A DNA stretch of 64,000 bases, from NCBI RefSeq assembly GCF_025979885.1, contig NZ_CP110139.1, forward strand, positions 3,740,001 through 3,804,000, written 5' to 3'. Position 1 is the stretch's first letter. Each line of letters starts with the position of its first letter. The notes beneath the pieces are model-generated. The model had not been told where the DNA came from. It made no database searches and saw only the letters and a program-made list of their open reading frames with translations. This document shows, in pieces, positions 51,557 through 60,654 of this stretch. Origin of the DNA: Hymenobacter sp. YIM 151500-1 (GTDB lineage Bacteria > Bacteroidota > Bacteroidia > Cytophagales > Hymenobacteraceae). Both the position numbers and the translations under genes were made by a program.

Positions 51557-53893
51557 TTAATCCAGCGCTCTTTCGCGGAACAGCACGTACCCGATGTGGG
51601 CGAAGATGCCGAAGCGGTGGTTGGGGTCGTCGTAGTGGATGGCCTGCACCGACAGCGGGCCGACGGGCGTCTGGTACACCAGCCCGGTCATGGCTGTGAG
51701 GTAGGGGCGGGTTATGCGGTCCAGGCGCCGGGCCAGCACGGGGTTGGTGTTGCCCTGCTCCCAGGGACGCACCAGCACGTGGGCAAACACTTCGGAACGC
51801 CACTCGATGCCCCGGAAGATGCCTTTCACGTAGCGTAGGCCGGCCCCGGCGTAGGCGGTGCCCCGATAGTTGTCGAGAAACAAGGTGCGCGAGTCGGGCA
51901 GCGGGAAAAAGCCCGGCGACATGGTGAGTGAAGAGCGGTAAGTGGAAAACCGGCCCTGGGTGCTGGCTACGCCATCCAGCACGAAGCCCCAGGCGTGCGT
52001 GCGCGCCCCCACCGAGTCGGCGCGGCTCAGGGAGAAGTAATGCTCCAAAAACGCCGAGAATTTCAGCCAGCGGTGGTTGCGCTCCTGGCCGGGCAGGTCG
52101 CCGGCGGTGGTGCCGGGGTCATACTTCTCCTGGCCCGTGACGCCGCGCGCGGCCAGCTCTACGTGGCGGCCTTTAGTGGCGTACTGGCGGCGGTCCAGGG
52201 AGTTGCGCTCAAAGCGCAGGCCCGCCGTCGCGCCCTGAAAGCGGTTCAGGTCCAGCTCGTCGGCGGTGCTTACCTCGCTGGTATTGGCGAACCGGTCGCG
52301 CATGGTAAAGGCGCCCAGGTCGAATACGTAGCGGCTGCGGTAGTTGGGGCTGATGCCCACGGTGAAGGCGGTTTTCAGGTCGCGCTGCACCAGCTGGGTG
52401 TTGGCGGCGCTTTCGCCCAGCAGGCCGCCAGTATCCTGGTAGTTCAGGTTGTTAAACGTAACAATGGGCTCGAAGTACAGCGGCACTTTGCCCGGCACGC
52501 TCACCCGAAACGAACCCTGCACGGCATTGTAGAAGCGCCCCACCGTGGCGTTGGCCTTCACCGTGTACAGGTAGCGGTTGAGGTAGCGGAAAGCTCCGCC
52601 CAGGTACACGTTGCTCATGGACCTCGACGAGAGCAGCACGCCCAGGTCGGCGGTGAGGTTATTGGCCTGCCGGGCGTCGATGTTGAACTGGTAGCCCTGG
52701 CGGGTGGCATCGTAGCGCACCCGCGGGTACACGCTGGTAAAGAAGTCGTTGCTGACCAACCGGAAGTAGCCTTCCTCAATGTCGCTGGGCGTGTACGCGG
52801 AGCCGCTGCGCTGGAAGAAGCTGCGCACAAACTGCTGCTGCTGGCGCGGCAGTCCCTGCACGCCCACACCCACGAAATCGGGCTTGGGGGCCCGCTGCTG
52901 GAAGGCCAGGCGCCGCTGCTGCAAGGCCACCGTGTCTTCGCGCCGCTGAATACGCTTGAGCGTCAGGGCCATCTTCTCGCGGGCAGCATTTTCGCCCAGG
53001 ACAATCAGCCGGCGCACCCGCCCGAAGTCGGCGGCGGTGTAGTCGGTAATATCGGGCTGAATGAAGATGCCGTTGGGCCCCACCGACAGCGTATCGGCCG
53101 CATTCGACCCCAGAAACACCAGGGTGCTGGTCAGCAGCTCATCGTCCCTTTCCTTGGGGTAGCGGCGGAAAGCCACGTCGCCCACATTCACCCCGATGAT
53201 GATGTCGGGCTTAAATTCTTCTTTTATTACCCCGGTGGGGAAGTTGTCGACCACGGCGCCGTCGAACAGGTAACGGCCGTCTTCCTGGCGGATGGGCCGG
53301 AATGCCAACGGAAACGCCATGGAGTTGCGCACGGCATCGGAGAGGGAGCCGCTGCGCTGCACCACTTTCTGGCGCGTAAACACCTCGGATGCCACGGCCC
53401 GGTAGGGTACAAACAGGTTGTCGAAGTTGTAACCCGAAATAGCGCCGGCCGGGGCCAGCATGGTGGCCAGCACGTAGTTCAGGGTGGCGTCGTTGATGAG
53501 GCGGGGCGTCACGCGGGTGCGGAACGCGGTGTCAATGGATAGCCCCAGGTGCAGGGCGGCGGGGGAGGGGTCAGCGTCGTAGAAGTTGAAGACCTTGCCT
53601 TCCAGCGGGCGGTTGGCCACCCAATCTTGGAAGTCAGGCTTGAGCACGATTTCCTCAATCTCGCGAGGCGAGTAGCCGGCGGCGTACATGCCGCCCACAA
53701 TGGCGCCCATGCTCGTGCCCACAATGTAGTCGATGGGAATTCGGTTTTTTTCCAGCTCCTTGAGCACGCCCACATGGGCCAGGCCCTTCGCGCCGCCACC
53801 GCTCAATACAAGGCCTACCTTCTGGGCCTGAATGGGTTGCGCCACCGCCACGGCCAGTAGCACCGTGGCGAAGATGCGGTTTAGTAGTCGCAT
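51557..53893 (-). CDS. Patatin-like phospholipase with BamA-type beta-barrel (PlpD-like, type Vd)
   Basis: 778 residues. Signal peptide 1-24. Patatin domain about 25-300: oxyanion GGGAKG (32-37), nucleophile Ser61 in GTSMG, catalytic Asp211 in DGAVVDNFP. A POTRA-like region (about 330-420) and a C-terminal Omp85/BamA barrel follow (RFERNSLDRR, GTAYAGAGLRYV, final strand IGYVLF). The layout is that of type Vd secretion proteins, in which the barrel exports the lipase domain. Confidence 0.92.
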   Translation of the reverse strand: MRLLNRIFATVLLAVAVAQPIQAQKVGLVLSGGGAKGLAHVGVLKELEKNRIPIDYIVGTSMGAIVGGMYAAGYSPREIEEIVLKPDFQDWVANRPLEGKVFNFYDADPSPAALHLGLSIDTAFRTRVTPRLINDATLNYVLATMLAPAGAISGYNFDNLFVPYRAVASEVFTRQKVVQRSGSLSDAVRNSMAFPLAFRPIRQEDGRYLFDGAVVDNFPTGVIKEEFKPDIIIGVNVGDVAFRRYPKERDDELLTSTLVFLGSNAADTLSVGPNGIFIQPDITDYTAADFGRVRRLIVLGENAAREKMALTLKRIQRREDTVALQQRRLAFQQRAPKPDFVGVGVQGLPRQQQQFVRSFFQRSGSAYTPSDIEEGYFRLVSNDFFTSVYPRVRYDATRQGYQFNIDARQANNLTADLGVLLSSRSMSNVYLGGAFRYLNRYLYTVKANATVGRFYNAVQGSFRVSVPGKVPLYFEPIVTFNNLNYQDTGGLLGESAANTQLVQRDLKTAFTVGISPNYRSRYVFDLGAFTMRDRFANTSEVSTADELDLNRFQGATAGLRFERNSLDRRQYATKGRHVELAARGVTGQEKYDPGTTAGDLPGQERNHRWLKFSAFLEHYFSLSRADSVGARTHAWGFVLDGVASTQGRFSTYRSSLTMSPGFFPLPDSRTLFLDNYRGTAYAGAGLRYVKGIFRGIEWRSEVFAHVLVRPWEQGNTNPVLARRLDRITRPYLTAMTGLVYQTPVGPLSVQAIHYDDPNHRFGIFAHIGYVLFRERALD

Positions 53894-54408
53894 GAATGTT
53901 ACAATAGAAAAGGGGTAAAACAGCGCAAGCCTCCCGGTGAGGAGGCGCGTAACCTACGCATACGGTCGGGCTAAGTTGCCGGCCGGGCGTGGTGAGCCAG
54001 CCGTCATTTCTCGAAAGATGACAGGCCCGGCCGCTCCTCACAACGCAAGGAGCGGCCGGTGGTTCCCGAGCCAGCTAGTCGTAATCAGTCAGTAGTACAG
54101 CAGCAAACAACGAGCGGCTCAGGCAGCCATCCAAACCAGATCAGACCGTCTTACTTCATCTGCCGTCCGCGCAGCCGAACCGAAGGTCGCCGCAGGCAAG
54201 CAGCTCTCCTGCTTCGTTGTGCTGGTATTGTCATGCTGAGCGGAGCCGAAGCATCTCTACTGCTTCGTTGCAGTCGTGAGTTAGCCAGCGGTAGAGATGC
54301 TTCGACTGCGCTTCCGCTCAGCATAACGTTCGGGTGATTTTCTAAACAGCAAATAAAGAGTAGAAAGCTACCTTTCCACTGCTCCACCATTCTCATGCTG
54401 CACGGGTT
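53894..54408. other. Gap between the patatin and Kir genes
   Basis: 515 bases. Holds a strong GC hairpin (CCGGCCGCTCCT with AGGAGCGGCCGG, 54027-54059) and family A copy 7. No gene is visible. Confidence 0.6.
54229..54329. repeat. Family A palindromic element, copy 7
   Basis: TGTCATGCTGAGCGGAGCCG, GAAGCATCTCTACTGC, a loop with GTTAGCC in the opposite orientation to most copies, GTAGAGATGCTTCG and GCTCAGCATAACG. No oligomer arms. Confidence 0.85.
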
Positions 54409-55356
54409 ATGTTACCTCCGCCATCTGCTAATCCGGCCCCGCCTGCTGTCCAGCCGCCGCTCGACCCAGGTTTCGGGGTGAAATACACGCGCCCCACCAA
54501 GCGCAACATCAACCACGACGGCACCTTCAACGTGCGCCGCCAAGGTCGCAGCTACCGTCCCGACTTGTTTCAGTGGTTGATTACCATGTCGTGGGGGCGG
54601 TTTATGGGGTTGCTGCTGCTGGTGTTCGTGGCCCTCAACGTGCTGTTTGCCGGCCTGTATCTGCTGATCGGCATCGAGCACCTGAAGGGCGCCGAACCGG
54701 GCGGCTGGGGCATGGACTTCCTGAGTGCCATGTACTTCAGCGTGCAGACCCTTACCACGGTGGGGTACGGCACCATTGCCCCGGAGGGAGTGGCGGCCGG
54801 GTTTGTGGCCAGCGTGGAGGCGCTGGTGGGGGTGCTATTCACGTTTGCGCTGCTGACGGGCGTGTTCTACGGCCGCTTTTCGCGCCCCACCGCGCGCATC
54901 CTGTTCAGCCGCCAGGCCATTATCAGCCAGCGCCCCTCGGGCACGCCCACCCTACAGTTCCGCATTGCCAACCAGCGCCACAGCACGCTGGTGGAAATGA
55001 AGGCGAAAGTGCTGGTTATGTTCGTGCAGGAAGACGGCAACCGCCACTACGAAGCCCTGGCCCTGGAGCGTAAAACCGTGGACTTCTTCCCGCTGAACTG
55101 GACCCTGGTGCACGACATCACCCCCGAAAGCCCTCTGCATGGCCTCACGGCCGAAGACTACCAAGCCCGCTCCCTGGAGCTGCTCATCCTTATCAAAGGC
55201 TACGACGACACCTTCGCCCAGAATGTACACGCCCGCAACTCCTACCGCTACGACGAAATTGAGTGGAACCGCCGCTACACCCGCCCCTACCACATTGCCG
55301 AAGACGGCGTCATCGTCCTCGACCTCGACAAACTCCACGAGACGGAAGCGTTGTGA
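54409..55356 (+). CDS. Inward-rectifier (KirBac-type) potassium channel
   Basis: 315 residues. Slide-helix region with NVRRQGRSYRPDLFQWLITMSW, TM1 (about 64-88), selectivity filter TVGYGT (117-122), TM2 (about 130-152) and a cytoplasmic beta-sandwich Kir domain (FRIANQRHSTLVEMKAKVLV; LNWTLVHDITPESPLHG; IEWNRRY). All key Kir features are intact. The stop TGA is the first triplet of the octamer repeat arm. Confidence 0.93.
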   Translation: MLPPPSANPAPPAVQPPLDPGFGVKYTRPTKRNINHDGTFNVRRQGRSYRPDLFQWLITMSWGRFMGLLLLVFVALNVLFAGLYLLIGIEHLKGAEPGGWGMDFLSAMYFSVQTLTTVGYGTIAPEGVAAGFVASVEALVGVLFTFALLTGVFYGRFSRPTARILFSRQAIISQRPSGTPTLQFRIANQRHSTLVEMKAKVLVMFVQEDGNRHYEALALERKTVDFFPLNWTLVHDITPESPLHGLTAEDYQARSLELLILIKGYDDTFAQNVHARNSYRYDEIEWNRRYTRPYHIAEDGVIVLDLDKLHETEAL

Positions 55357-55597
55357 ATGAGTGAATGAGTGAATGAGCGAATGAGTAAATGAGTGAATGA
55401 GTGAATGAGCGGCAAGCCCCAGCGAGGCAGCATATCGGTAGTAAACCGATGCGTATGCTGAAACAAAGCCCCAGCGGGGCGACACCAAACGTCCGCAAAC
55501 GGTTGTGCCGCCCCGCTGGGGCTACACATCTACCTTCACTCATTCACTCATTCACTCATTCACTCATCCACTCATTTACTCATCCACTCATTCCTCA
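55354..55597. repeat. Octamer-armed palindrome with family E core
   Basis: ATGAGTGA-type tandem arm (55354-55410) and its complement (55536-55597) enclose a family E palindrome (55423-55527). The arms contain the stop codons of both flanking convergent genes. Confidence 0.85.
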
Positions 55598-56568
55598 TGC
55601 CCCGGCACGGTGGCAGCGGGAGCTTGTTTCAGCTCGGCGGCTTCGCGGGCCAGGCGCTGCTGTTCAGCTTCGGAGGCGGAGCGCGGGAAGGTGCTGAGGT
55701 CGGGCTGGCCGGCGTCTACCCAGGCCGTGTACCAAAACGCACCCACCAAGCGCACCGACAGGCGCATCTGCCGCTCCACTTGGCCGCTCAGGCGTTGGTG
55801 GTAGGCGCGGGCAAAGTCGCGGGAGTACGTGCGGACGGTCTGGGTGCCGCGCTGCTCGAAGCCGTACTTCCGGTCCTCGGCAAACTGCTGGCTCACCTCC
55901 CACTCCAGCCCTAGCACCGAATCGACGGCGGCGTGGGAGCGGCCCACAGCCTGCCAGATGGCATCGGCGGGCCGGTCGAGGTAGGGCGCGGGGCCGGTGA
56001 AGAAGTCGTAGCCGTTGCTGAGCAGCTCGGGCAAGCGGCTTTCCCAGAGGCCATGAATGCCCCGCTGCCCCGTGAGCTGCCCGTTGTAATTGTGGGTGGT
56101 GTGCAGAGGCACGCAGGCGTCGGCTATGTAATGGCCCAGGTCGGCGGAGAGGCGCAGCACCTGGTCGGCATCGTGGGCCTGGAAGGCGGCCGTCAGCTGG
56201 CCTTTCATGCGAGCCACCTGCCAGGGCACGATGCCGTGCCGCAGCAAGGAATCTTCGCCCAGCAGGGCCACGGCATCGGTGTAGGAGCGGGGCAGTTTGT
56301 GCAGGGCCGAGTTGCCGTACACGTCCACGTCGAGGAAGTGGCGCGGGGCTTCGCCGGGCACCACCGTGCGCCGCGAGTCGGGCCGGGTGGCATTGTCGGT
56401 GAGGTAGTCGATGTGCGCTTTGTAGAAGCCCACCAGCCCCGGCGGCAGCGTGTACACGGCCAGCCGATTGATTAAGCGGTGCCCGAAGAAGCCCCAGGCG
56501 TGGGCCGATATAGAGGCAGTCAGAATAAGTACACTAGTAATACTACAAGGTAAAAACCAGCGCCTCAT
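55588..56568 (-). CDS. Zinc-dependent phospholipase C / S1-P1 nuclease-like protein
   Basis: 326 residues; signal peptide 1-24 giving a mature N-terminal Trp25 (AWGFFGH), as required in this superfamily where the terminal Trp binds zinc. Other ligands: His30, the H-Y-I-A-D...PLH series in LGHYIADACVPLHTTHNYNG, and HGLWE. The Glu in HGLWE matches the phospholipase C branch better than the nuclease branch (Asp). Secreted. It follows the DUF4241 gene by 20 bases, so they are an operon. Confidence 0.75.
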   Translation of the reverse strand: MRRWFLPCSITSVLILTASISAHAWGFFGHRLINRLAVYTLPPGLVGFYKAHIDYLTDNATRPDSRRTVVPGEAPRHFLDVDVYGNSALHKLPRSYTDAVALLGEDSLLRHGIVPWQVARMKGQLTAAFQAHDADQVLRLSADLGHYIADACVPLHTTHNYNGQLTGQRGIHGLWESRLPELLSNGYDFFTGPAPYLDRPADAIWQAVGRSHAAVDSVLGLEWEVSQQFAEDRKYGFEQRGTQTVRTYSRDFARAYHQRLSGQVERQMRLSVRLVGAFWYTAWVDAGQPDLSTFPRSASEAEQQRLAREAAELKQAPAATVPGHEE

Positions 56569-56588
56569 AGAGAGAGATAAGAAATGCG

Positions 56589-57374
56589 CTACCAAGGAAT
56601 AACTTGAAAATCAGCTAATAATCGACAGGGCCGATGTTGCGCGTCCAATCCCACGTAAGTAGCATAAGACCCATCTCCGAAACCCGTTGAAAAGGCAGCT
56701 AATGTATCGGAATGAAAGGCATAGAGAAAACCCCGGTTTGGCGAAGCATCAGCGAATTGGGAACTGGTGATGAAAAAATTCTCTGCTGAAGCTCTGTCCG
56801 CCAAAAAGCGGTTTAACGGCACAGTGCCAGCAGCATCCACAAACACAGCCATACCACCGTCCACTGGATAGCCATAATATTCTTTACCGAATAGCGGTAA
56901 CGGTTCCTGGCCGGGTAGTAGCGCCAGCTCCCAGCTTGCCACCGGCTCTCCAGAGAACAGTATGCGGGCAAAGGCTATCCGCTCGTCACCGTTAAAGCGT
57001 GCTATAGCCAGCTCAACCGGAAACCGCCCTCGCGGAAATTGGGTCGTAAAAGGAGGCGCTCCAGGAGCAAGTGAAACCGGATCTGCCGCAACGACCTTGC
57101 CGGACGTGATGGGCAGATTACCTAGAAAGCCCCGGTGTAGCTCAAAGACAATACTGTCCTGGTCTACCCGGACGTTAGGGAAAAAGCTCGTTTCGAAAAG
57201 GGTCGGCTTGGCTTTCACATCATACGGAGGCCGGCTCACCGTCACCTGCCCCGGCGATATTAGTGAGCCAATTGGGGGCTGGGTACAGCTCAATGCCTCC
57301 AAGCCAAATAGCGCTATTAATAACCCAAAGCGAAGCAGCGCTATTAATAACCCAAAGCGAAGCGGCCGTTGCAT
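56589..57374 (-). CDS. DUF4241 lipoprotein with duplicated signal segment
   Basis: 261 residues. The mature part carries the DUF4241 pattern (RFPVELAIARF, RIAFARILFS, WELALLPGQ and YGYPVDGGMAVFVDA). The signal sequence contains a perfect 27-base tandem duplication (57310-57336 and 57337-57363) so that LRFGLLIAL occurs twice, followed by a Cys (ALSC) that may be a lipobox. The ATG at 57374 starts directly before the duplication. Lower GC than its neighbours. Function unknown. Confidence 0.65.
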   Translation of the reverse strand: MQRPLRFGLLIALLRFGLLIALFGLEALSCTQPPIGSLISPGQVTVSRPPYDVKAKPTLFETSFFPNVRVDQDSIVFELHRGFLGNLPITSGKVVAADPVSLAPGAPPFTTQFPRGRFPVELAIARFNGDERIAFARILFSGEPVASWELALLPGQEPLPLFGKEYYGYPVDGGMAVFVDAAGTVPLNRFLADRASAENFFITSSQFADASPNRGFLYAFHSDTLAAFSTGFGDGSYATYVGLDAQHRPCRLLADFQVIPW

Positions 57375-57404
57375 CAAACTGTGATGATTATAAAAAGGAG
57401 CGAT

Positions 57405-57448
57405 ATGAAAAGCCGAGCAGTCGTTGCACAAATAACGACTACTCGGCT
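57405..57448 (-). terminator. Rho-independent terminator of def
   Basis: Minus strand: AGCCGAGTAGTCGTT pairs with AACGACTGCTCGGCT (one mismatch) around an 8-base loop, followed by TTTT. Confidence 0.85.
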
Positions 57449-57475
57449 TTCTAAATCAAAGTGGTACTATCTGCT

Positions 57476-58075
57476 TTACCGCCGGCCCTGGCCCGCGAAT
57501 TTCATTCGGTACTCGGCTTTCACGTCGCCCTTGCTGATGCGGCTGAGCTTGCCCTTGAGCAGCTGCTTCTTCAGGCCCGACACATGGTCGGTGAACAGCA
57601 CGCCCTCCAGGTGGTCGTACTCGTGCTGGATGACGCGGGCCGTCATGCCCGAGAAGGTTTTTTCGTGGGGCTGGCGGTTTTCGTCTTCGTAGCGCAGCAC
57701 AATAATCGGGCAGCGGTACACGGTTTCGCGCACGCCCGGAATACTCAGGCAGCCTTCCTCGAAGCCCCATTCTTCCCCGGTCTCGCTGATGATGCGTGGG
57801 TTGATGAAGGCCTGCTTGACGGGCGCGGCCGTGGGCTCCTCCACCAGCGGGTTGCCGTCTTCGTCCTCATCCAGCATGGGTTCGGAGTCGATGACGAACA
57901 GGCGCAGGCTCTTGCCGATTTGGGGAGCGGCCAGCCCCACGCCGTGGGCGTGGTACATGGTGTCGAACATATCCTGCACCAACTGCTGCAGCTCAGCGGC
58001 CGGAAAATCGGCGGGCAGGTCTTTGGCCGGGGTTTTTAGTACCGGGTCGCCGTAGGCGACAATGGGGTAAATCAT
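57476..58075 (-). CDS. def: Peptide deformylase
   Basis: 199 residues. Removes the N-formyl group from new proteins. Motif 1 GVGLAAPQIG (45-54), motif 2 EGCLS (107-111), motif 3 HEYDH (151-155) give the metal ligands Cys109, His151 and His155. A longer frame exists but the true start is the ATG at 58075, which overlaps the yqgF stop (ATGA), a sign of coupling. Confidence 0.96.
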   Translation of the reverse strand: MIYPIVAYGDPVLKTPAKDLPADFPAAELQQLVQDMFDTMYHAHGVGLAAPQIGKSLRLFVIDSEPMLDEDEDGNPLVEEPTAAPVKQAFINPRIISETGEEWGFEEGCLSIPGVRETVYRCPIIVLRYEDENRQPHEKTFSGMTARVIQHEYDHLEGVLFTDHVSGLKKQLLKGKLSRISKGDVKAEYRMKFAGQGRR

Positions 58076-58485
58076 CGGGATTCGAGAAAGGATTGCAGAA
58101 TCAGCGTAGCCGACACACGGTCTACGGTGGCTTTGTCGCGGCGGTCTTTTTTGCTGAGCCCGCCGGCCAGCATGGCGGCCTGGGCCATGCGCGAGGTAAA
58201 CCGCTCGTCTATTTCGTGCACTGGCACGGCGGGAAACTCTTTGCGCAGGCGCCGCACCAGGCCCACCACCGCGCTGGTCGAGTCGGTGGCTTCGTTGTTG
58301 AGGTTTTTGGGCATGCCTACCACCAGGGCAGCCAGCGGCTCCCGCTGGTGGTATGCTTTCAGATACGTTAGCAGGTCTTGGCTGTGCACCGTATCGAGGG
58401 GCGTGGCAATAAGCTGCAGTGGGTCGGTAACGGCCAGGCCTACCCGTTTGTGGCCGTAGTCGATAGCAAGAATTCGGCCCATCAT
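58072..58485 (-). CDS. yqgF: Putative Holliday junction resolvase / pre-16S rRNA nuclease YqgF
   Basis: 137 residues. RNase H-like fold with GRILAIDYGHKRVGLAVTD (first catalytic Asp), LVVGMPKNLNNE, VHEIDERFTS (ERFTS signature) and the terminal DRVSATLILQSFL (last Asp). Start at one of two adjacent Met codons (58485 or 58482). Four-base overlap with def. Confidence 0.94.
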   Translation of the reverse strand: MMGRILAIDYGHKRVGLAVTDPLQLIATPLDTVHSQDLLTYLKAYHQREPLAALVVGMPKNLNNEATDSTSAVVGLVRRLRKEFPAVPVHEIDERFTSRMAQAAMLAGGLSKKDRRDKATVDRVSATLILQSFLESR

Positions 58486-58906
58486 ACAGTAGAAAATAGA
58501 GAAAGCAAACCAGCGGCAAGCCAGCCTGGTGCCGAGGCCCGCCCGGCAAAGATACAATGCAAGGAAAGAAAGGCAGCTGAAGGCTAGAGGTAGTTCCCAA
58601 TCTGAGAATAGCGCCGTAACGTATGTTCACTCGTATATACAAGAAATTTGTGTAGGTAAGGTGTTCTAAATAAAGTCATAAAAAACATGGCTTGAAGCCG
58701 TGCATATATACATTGCAATAAACTGGATTTAGGCCGGATTTAGGGTTGCTTTTGGATTTTAATCTATAAAAAATTGAACTGTTGTTGGAAAATGTATATC
58801 ACACTATGTTGCCATTGGTTTTCTTGGAAATGTTTCAATAGTTTTGGAAACTTGCCCGCATCACCAGTGCCTGCCAGCAGCCTCAACGTAGCCATTTCAG
58901 CCCCCT
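58486..58906. other. AT-rich divergent intergenic region yqgF-ctpA
   Basis: 421 bases, strongly AT-rich between about 58620 and 58860, no gene or repeat family. It contains the promoter of ctpA. Confidence 0.6.
58785..58811 (+). promoter_or_regulatory. Candidate promoter of the S41 protease gene
   Basis: TTG at 58785-58787, 17 bases, then TATGTTG at 58805-58811, fitting the Bacteroidota -33/-7 pattern. Leaves a leader of about 90 bases. Confidence 0.4.
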
Positions 58907-60586
58907 ATGACCACCGCACCACATGACTCGCCGATGCCTGCGTCGGAGCCAACCCCGCGTAAATCGCGGCGGCAGGTGCGTCAGCCGTGGTTGCTGGGCT
59001 TGGCCCTGGTTTGCGGAGTGCTGCTGGGAGCCAACCCGTTCCGGCCCTCCGACCAGAACCCGGACGGCACGGCCCGCGGCTATCTGAAATTCAAGGAAAT
59101 TCTCTCCTACGTTGACCGCGACTACGTGGACTCGGTCAACGCCGAGGAGCTGTCGGACTACGCTATTACCCGGATGCTGGAGCGCCTCGATCCGCACTCG
59201 GTCTTTATCCCGGCCCGGCAGCAGCAGCAGGCATCCGCGTTTCTGCAAAGCGACTTTGACGGGGTAGGAGTGGAATTTAACTTGTTTCACGACACCGTAA
59301 CCGTAGTGGCCCCACTCAGCGGCGGCCCCGCCGACCACGCCGGCCTGCAGCCCGGCGACCGAATTCTGGCGGTGAACGGAGAGCGGGTATCGGGCGTGCA
59401 CACTACCACCGAGCAGATGTTCAGTAAGCTGCGTGGCCCCCGCGGCAGCAGCGTGCTGCTACAAGTGCTGCGCCGCGGCCAGCCCCGGCCGCTTTCGCTG
59501 CAAGTACTGCGCAACCGCATCCCCAACTCGTCGGTAGATGTGGCCTACATGCTGGATAACCAGACCGGCTACCTGAAAGTGAGCCGCTTTGCCAACGGTA
59601 CCTACGACGAGTTTAAAGCCGCCCTCGGCGACCTGCGCCGCCAGGGCCTCACCCGCCTCATCCTCGACCTGCGCGGCAACCCCGGTGGCTACCTCGACCG
59701 CGCCACCAAAATGGCCGACGAGTTCATTGGGGGCACCAAGAAAATTGTATACACCGACGGCAAAGGCGACCAGTACGACACCCAGACCTTCTCGCGGGTA
59801 GCCGGCGAGTTTGAGGAAGGCGCCTTGGTAGTACTGGTAGACGAAGGCAGCGCCTCGGCCGCCGAGGTACTGGCCGGCGCCCTGCAAGACCACGACCGGG
59901 CCCTGCTAGTGGGGCGCCGCACCTTCGGCAAGGGCCTCGTGCAGCAGCCCATTGCCCTGAACGACGGCTCGGAGCTGCGCCTCACCATTGCCCGCTACTA
60001 CACGCCCTCGGGCCGCAGCATTCAGAAGTCGTACCGCCGGGGCGTGGCCGAGTACGAAAAGGACCTGGAGAACCGCCAGCGCCACGGTGAGCTGTTCCAT
60101 GCCGACAGCATCCATTTCGCCGATTCGCTACGCTTCCACACGGCCGGGGGCCGCACCGTGTACGGGGGCGGGGGCATCATGCCCGACCTGTTTATACCGC
60201 GCGACACCACGGCATTTTCGGCGTACTATACCCGCCTGCAAAGCCACAACCTGGTACGGGAGTTTGCCCTGGCTTTCTTTCAGGAGCACAAAGCGGAGCT
60301 GGAAGCTCTGCGCTTCGAGCAGTACAACCAAACCTTCCGCATCAGCGACGCCCAGCTGCAGCAGCTAGCTGCCCGCGCCGCCCAGGACGGGGTGGCCCAG
60401 GACCCCGCCGGCCTGCGCCGCTGCTCGGCCCTGCTGCGTAGCCAGCTAAAAGCCCTGGTAGCCCGCAGCGCCTATGGCAAAGCCGCCTACCACCAGGTGC
60501 TCAACCAGGACGATGCCGAGGTGCAACAGGCCCTGCGCGCCATGCAAGAGCCTACCACGGCCATGCTGGGCCTCATGGGCAAGTAA
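58907..60586 (+). CDS. ctpA: S41 family C-terminal processing peptidase
   Basis: 559 residues. N-terminal membrane anchor (about 28-42), a helical region, PDZ domain (about 118-200: GVGVEFNLFHDTVTVVAPLS, AGLQPGDRILAVNG), then the tail-specific protease core with Ser317 in EGSASAAE and Lys342 in TFGKGLVQ, 25 residues apart as usual. YYTPSGRSIQ is conserved. Cleaves C-termini of periplasmic or membrane proteins. The C-terminal 150 residues are the Bacteroidota-type helical extension. Confidence 0.95.
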   Translation: MTTAPHDSPMPASEPTPRKSRRQVRQPWLLGLALVCGVLLGANPFRPSDQNPDGTARGYLKFKEILSYVDRDYVDSVNAEELSDYAITRMLERLDPHSVFIPARQQQQASAFLQSDFDGVGVEFNLFHDTVTVVAPLSGGPADHAGLQPGDRILAVNGERVSGVHTTTEQMFSKLRGPRGSSVLLQVLRRGQPRPLSLQVLRNRIPNSSVDVAYMLDNQTGYLKVSRFANGTYDEFKAALGDLRRQGLTRLILDLRGNPGGYLDRATKMADEFIGGTKKIVYTDGKGDQYDTQTFSRVAGEFEEGALVVLVDEGSASAAEVLAGALQDHDRALLVGRRTFGKGLVQQPIALNDGSELRLTIARYYTPSGRSIQKSYRRGVAEYEKDLENRQRHGELFHADSIHFADSLRFHTAGGRTVYGGGGIMPDLFIPRDTTAFSAYYTRLQSHNLVREFALAFFQEHKAELEALRFEQYNQTFRISDAQLQQLAARAAQDGVAQDPAGLRRCSALLRSQLKALVARSAYGKAAYHQVLNQDDAEVQQALRAMQEPTTAMLGLMGK

Positions 60587-60612
60587 CCCGAAGCTTTGTT
60601 GCAAAAGCTGGC

Positions 60613-60645
60613 GGCAGACTTCGCGCCGGAGGCGGGGCGTCTGCC
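60613..60645. terminator. Hairpin between convergent ctpA and transglutaminase-like gene
   Basis: GGCAGAC (60613-60619) pairs with GTCTGCC (60639-60645), with GC-rich loop. No T run; a weak candidate. Confidence 0.35.
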
Positions 60646-60654
60646 CACCAGGCG

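Noticed and set aside
51995..53542. A 515-residue plus-strand open frame opposite the patatin gene
   Set aside because: No recognisable motif and low-complexity Val/Gly/His content; shadow of the patatin-BamA gene.
55354..55597. CRISPR array
   Set aside because: The ATGAGTGA units are contiguous octamers without spacers, and the second arm is inverted. No cas genes.
58076..58642. N-terminal extension of peptide deformylase
   Set aside because: The extra residues are read from the yqgF gene in another frame; the ATGA overlap and family start fix the start at 58075.
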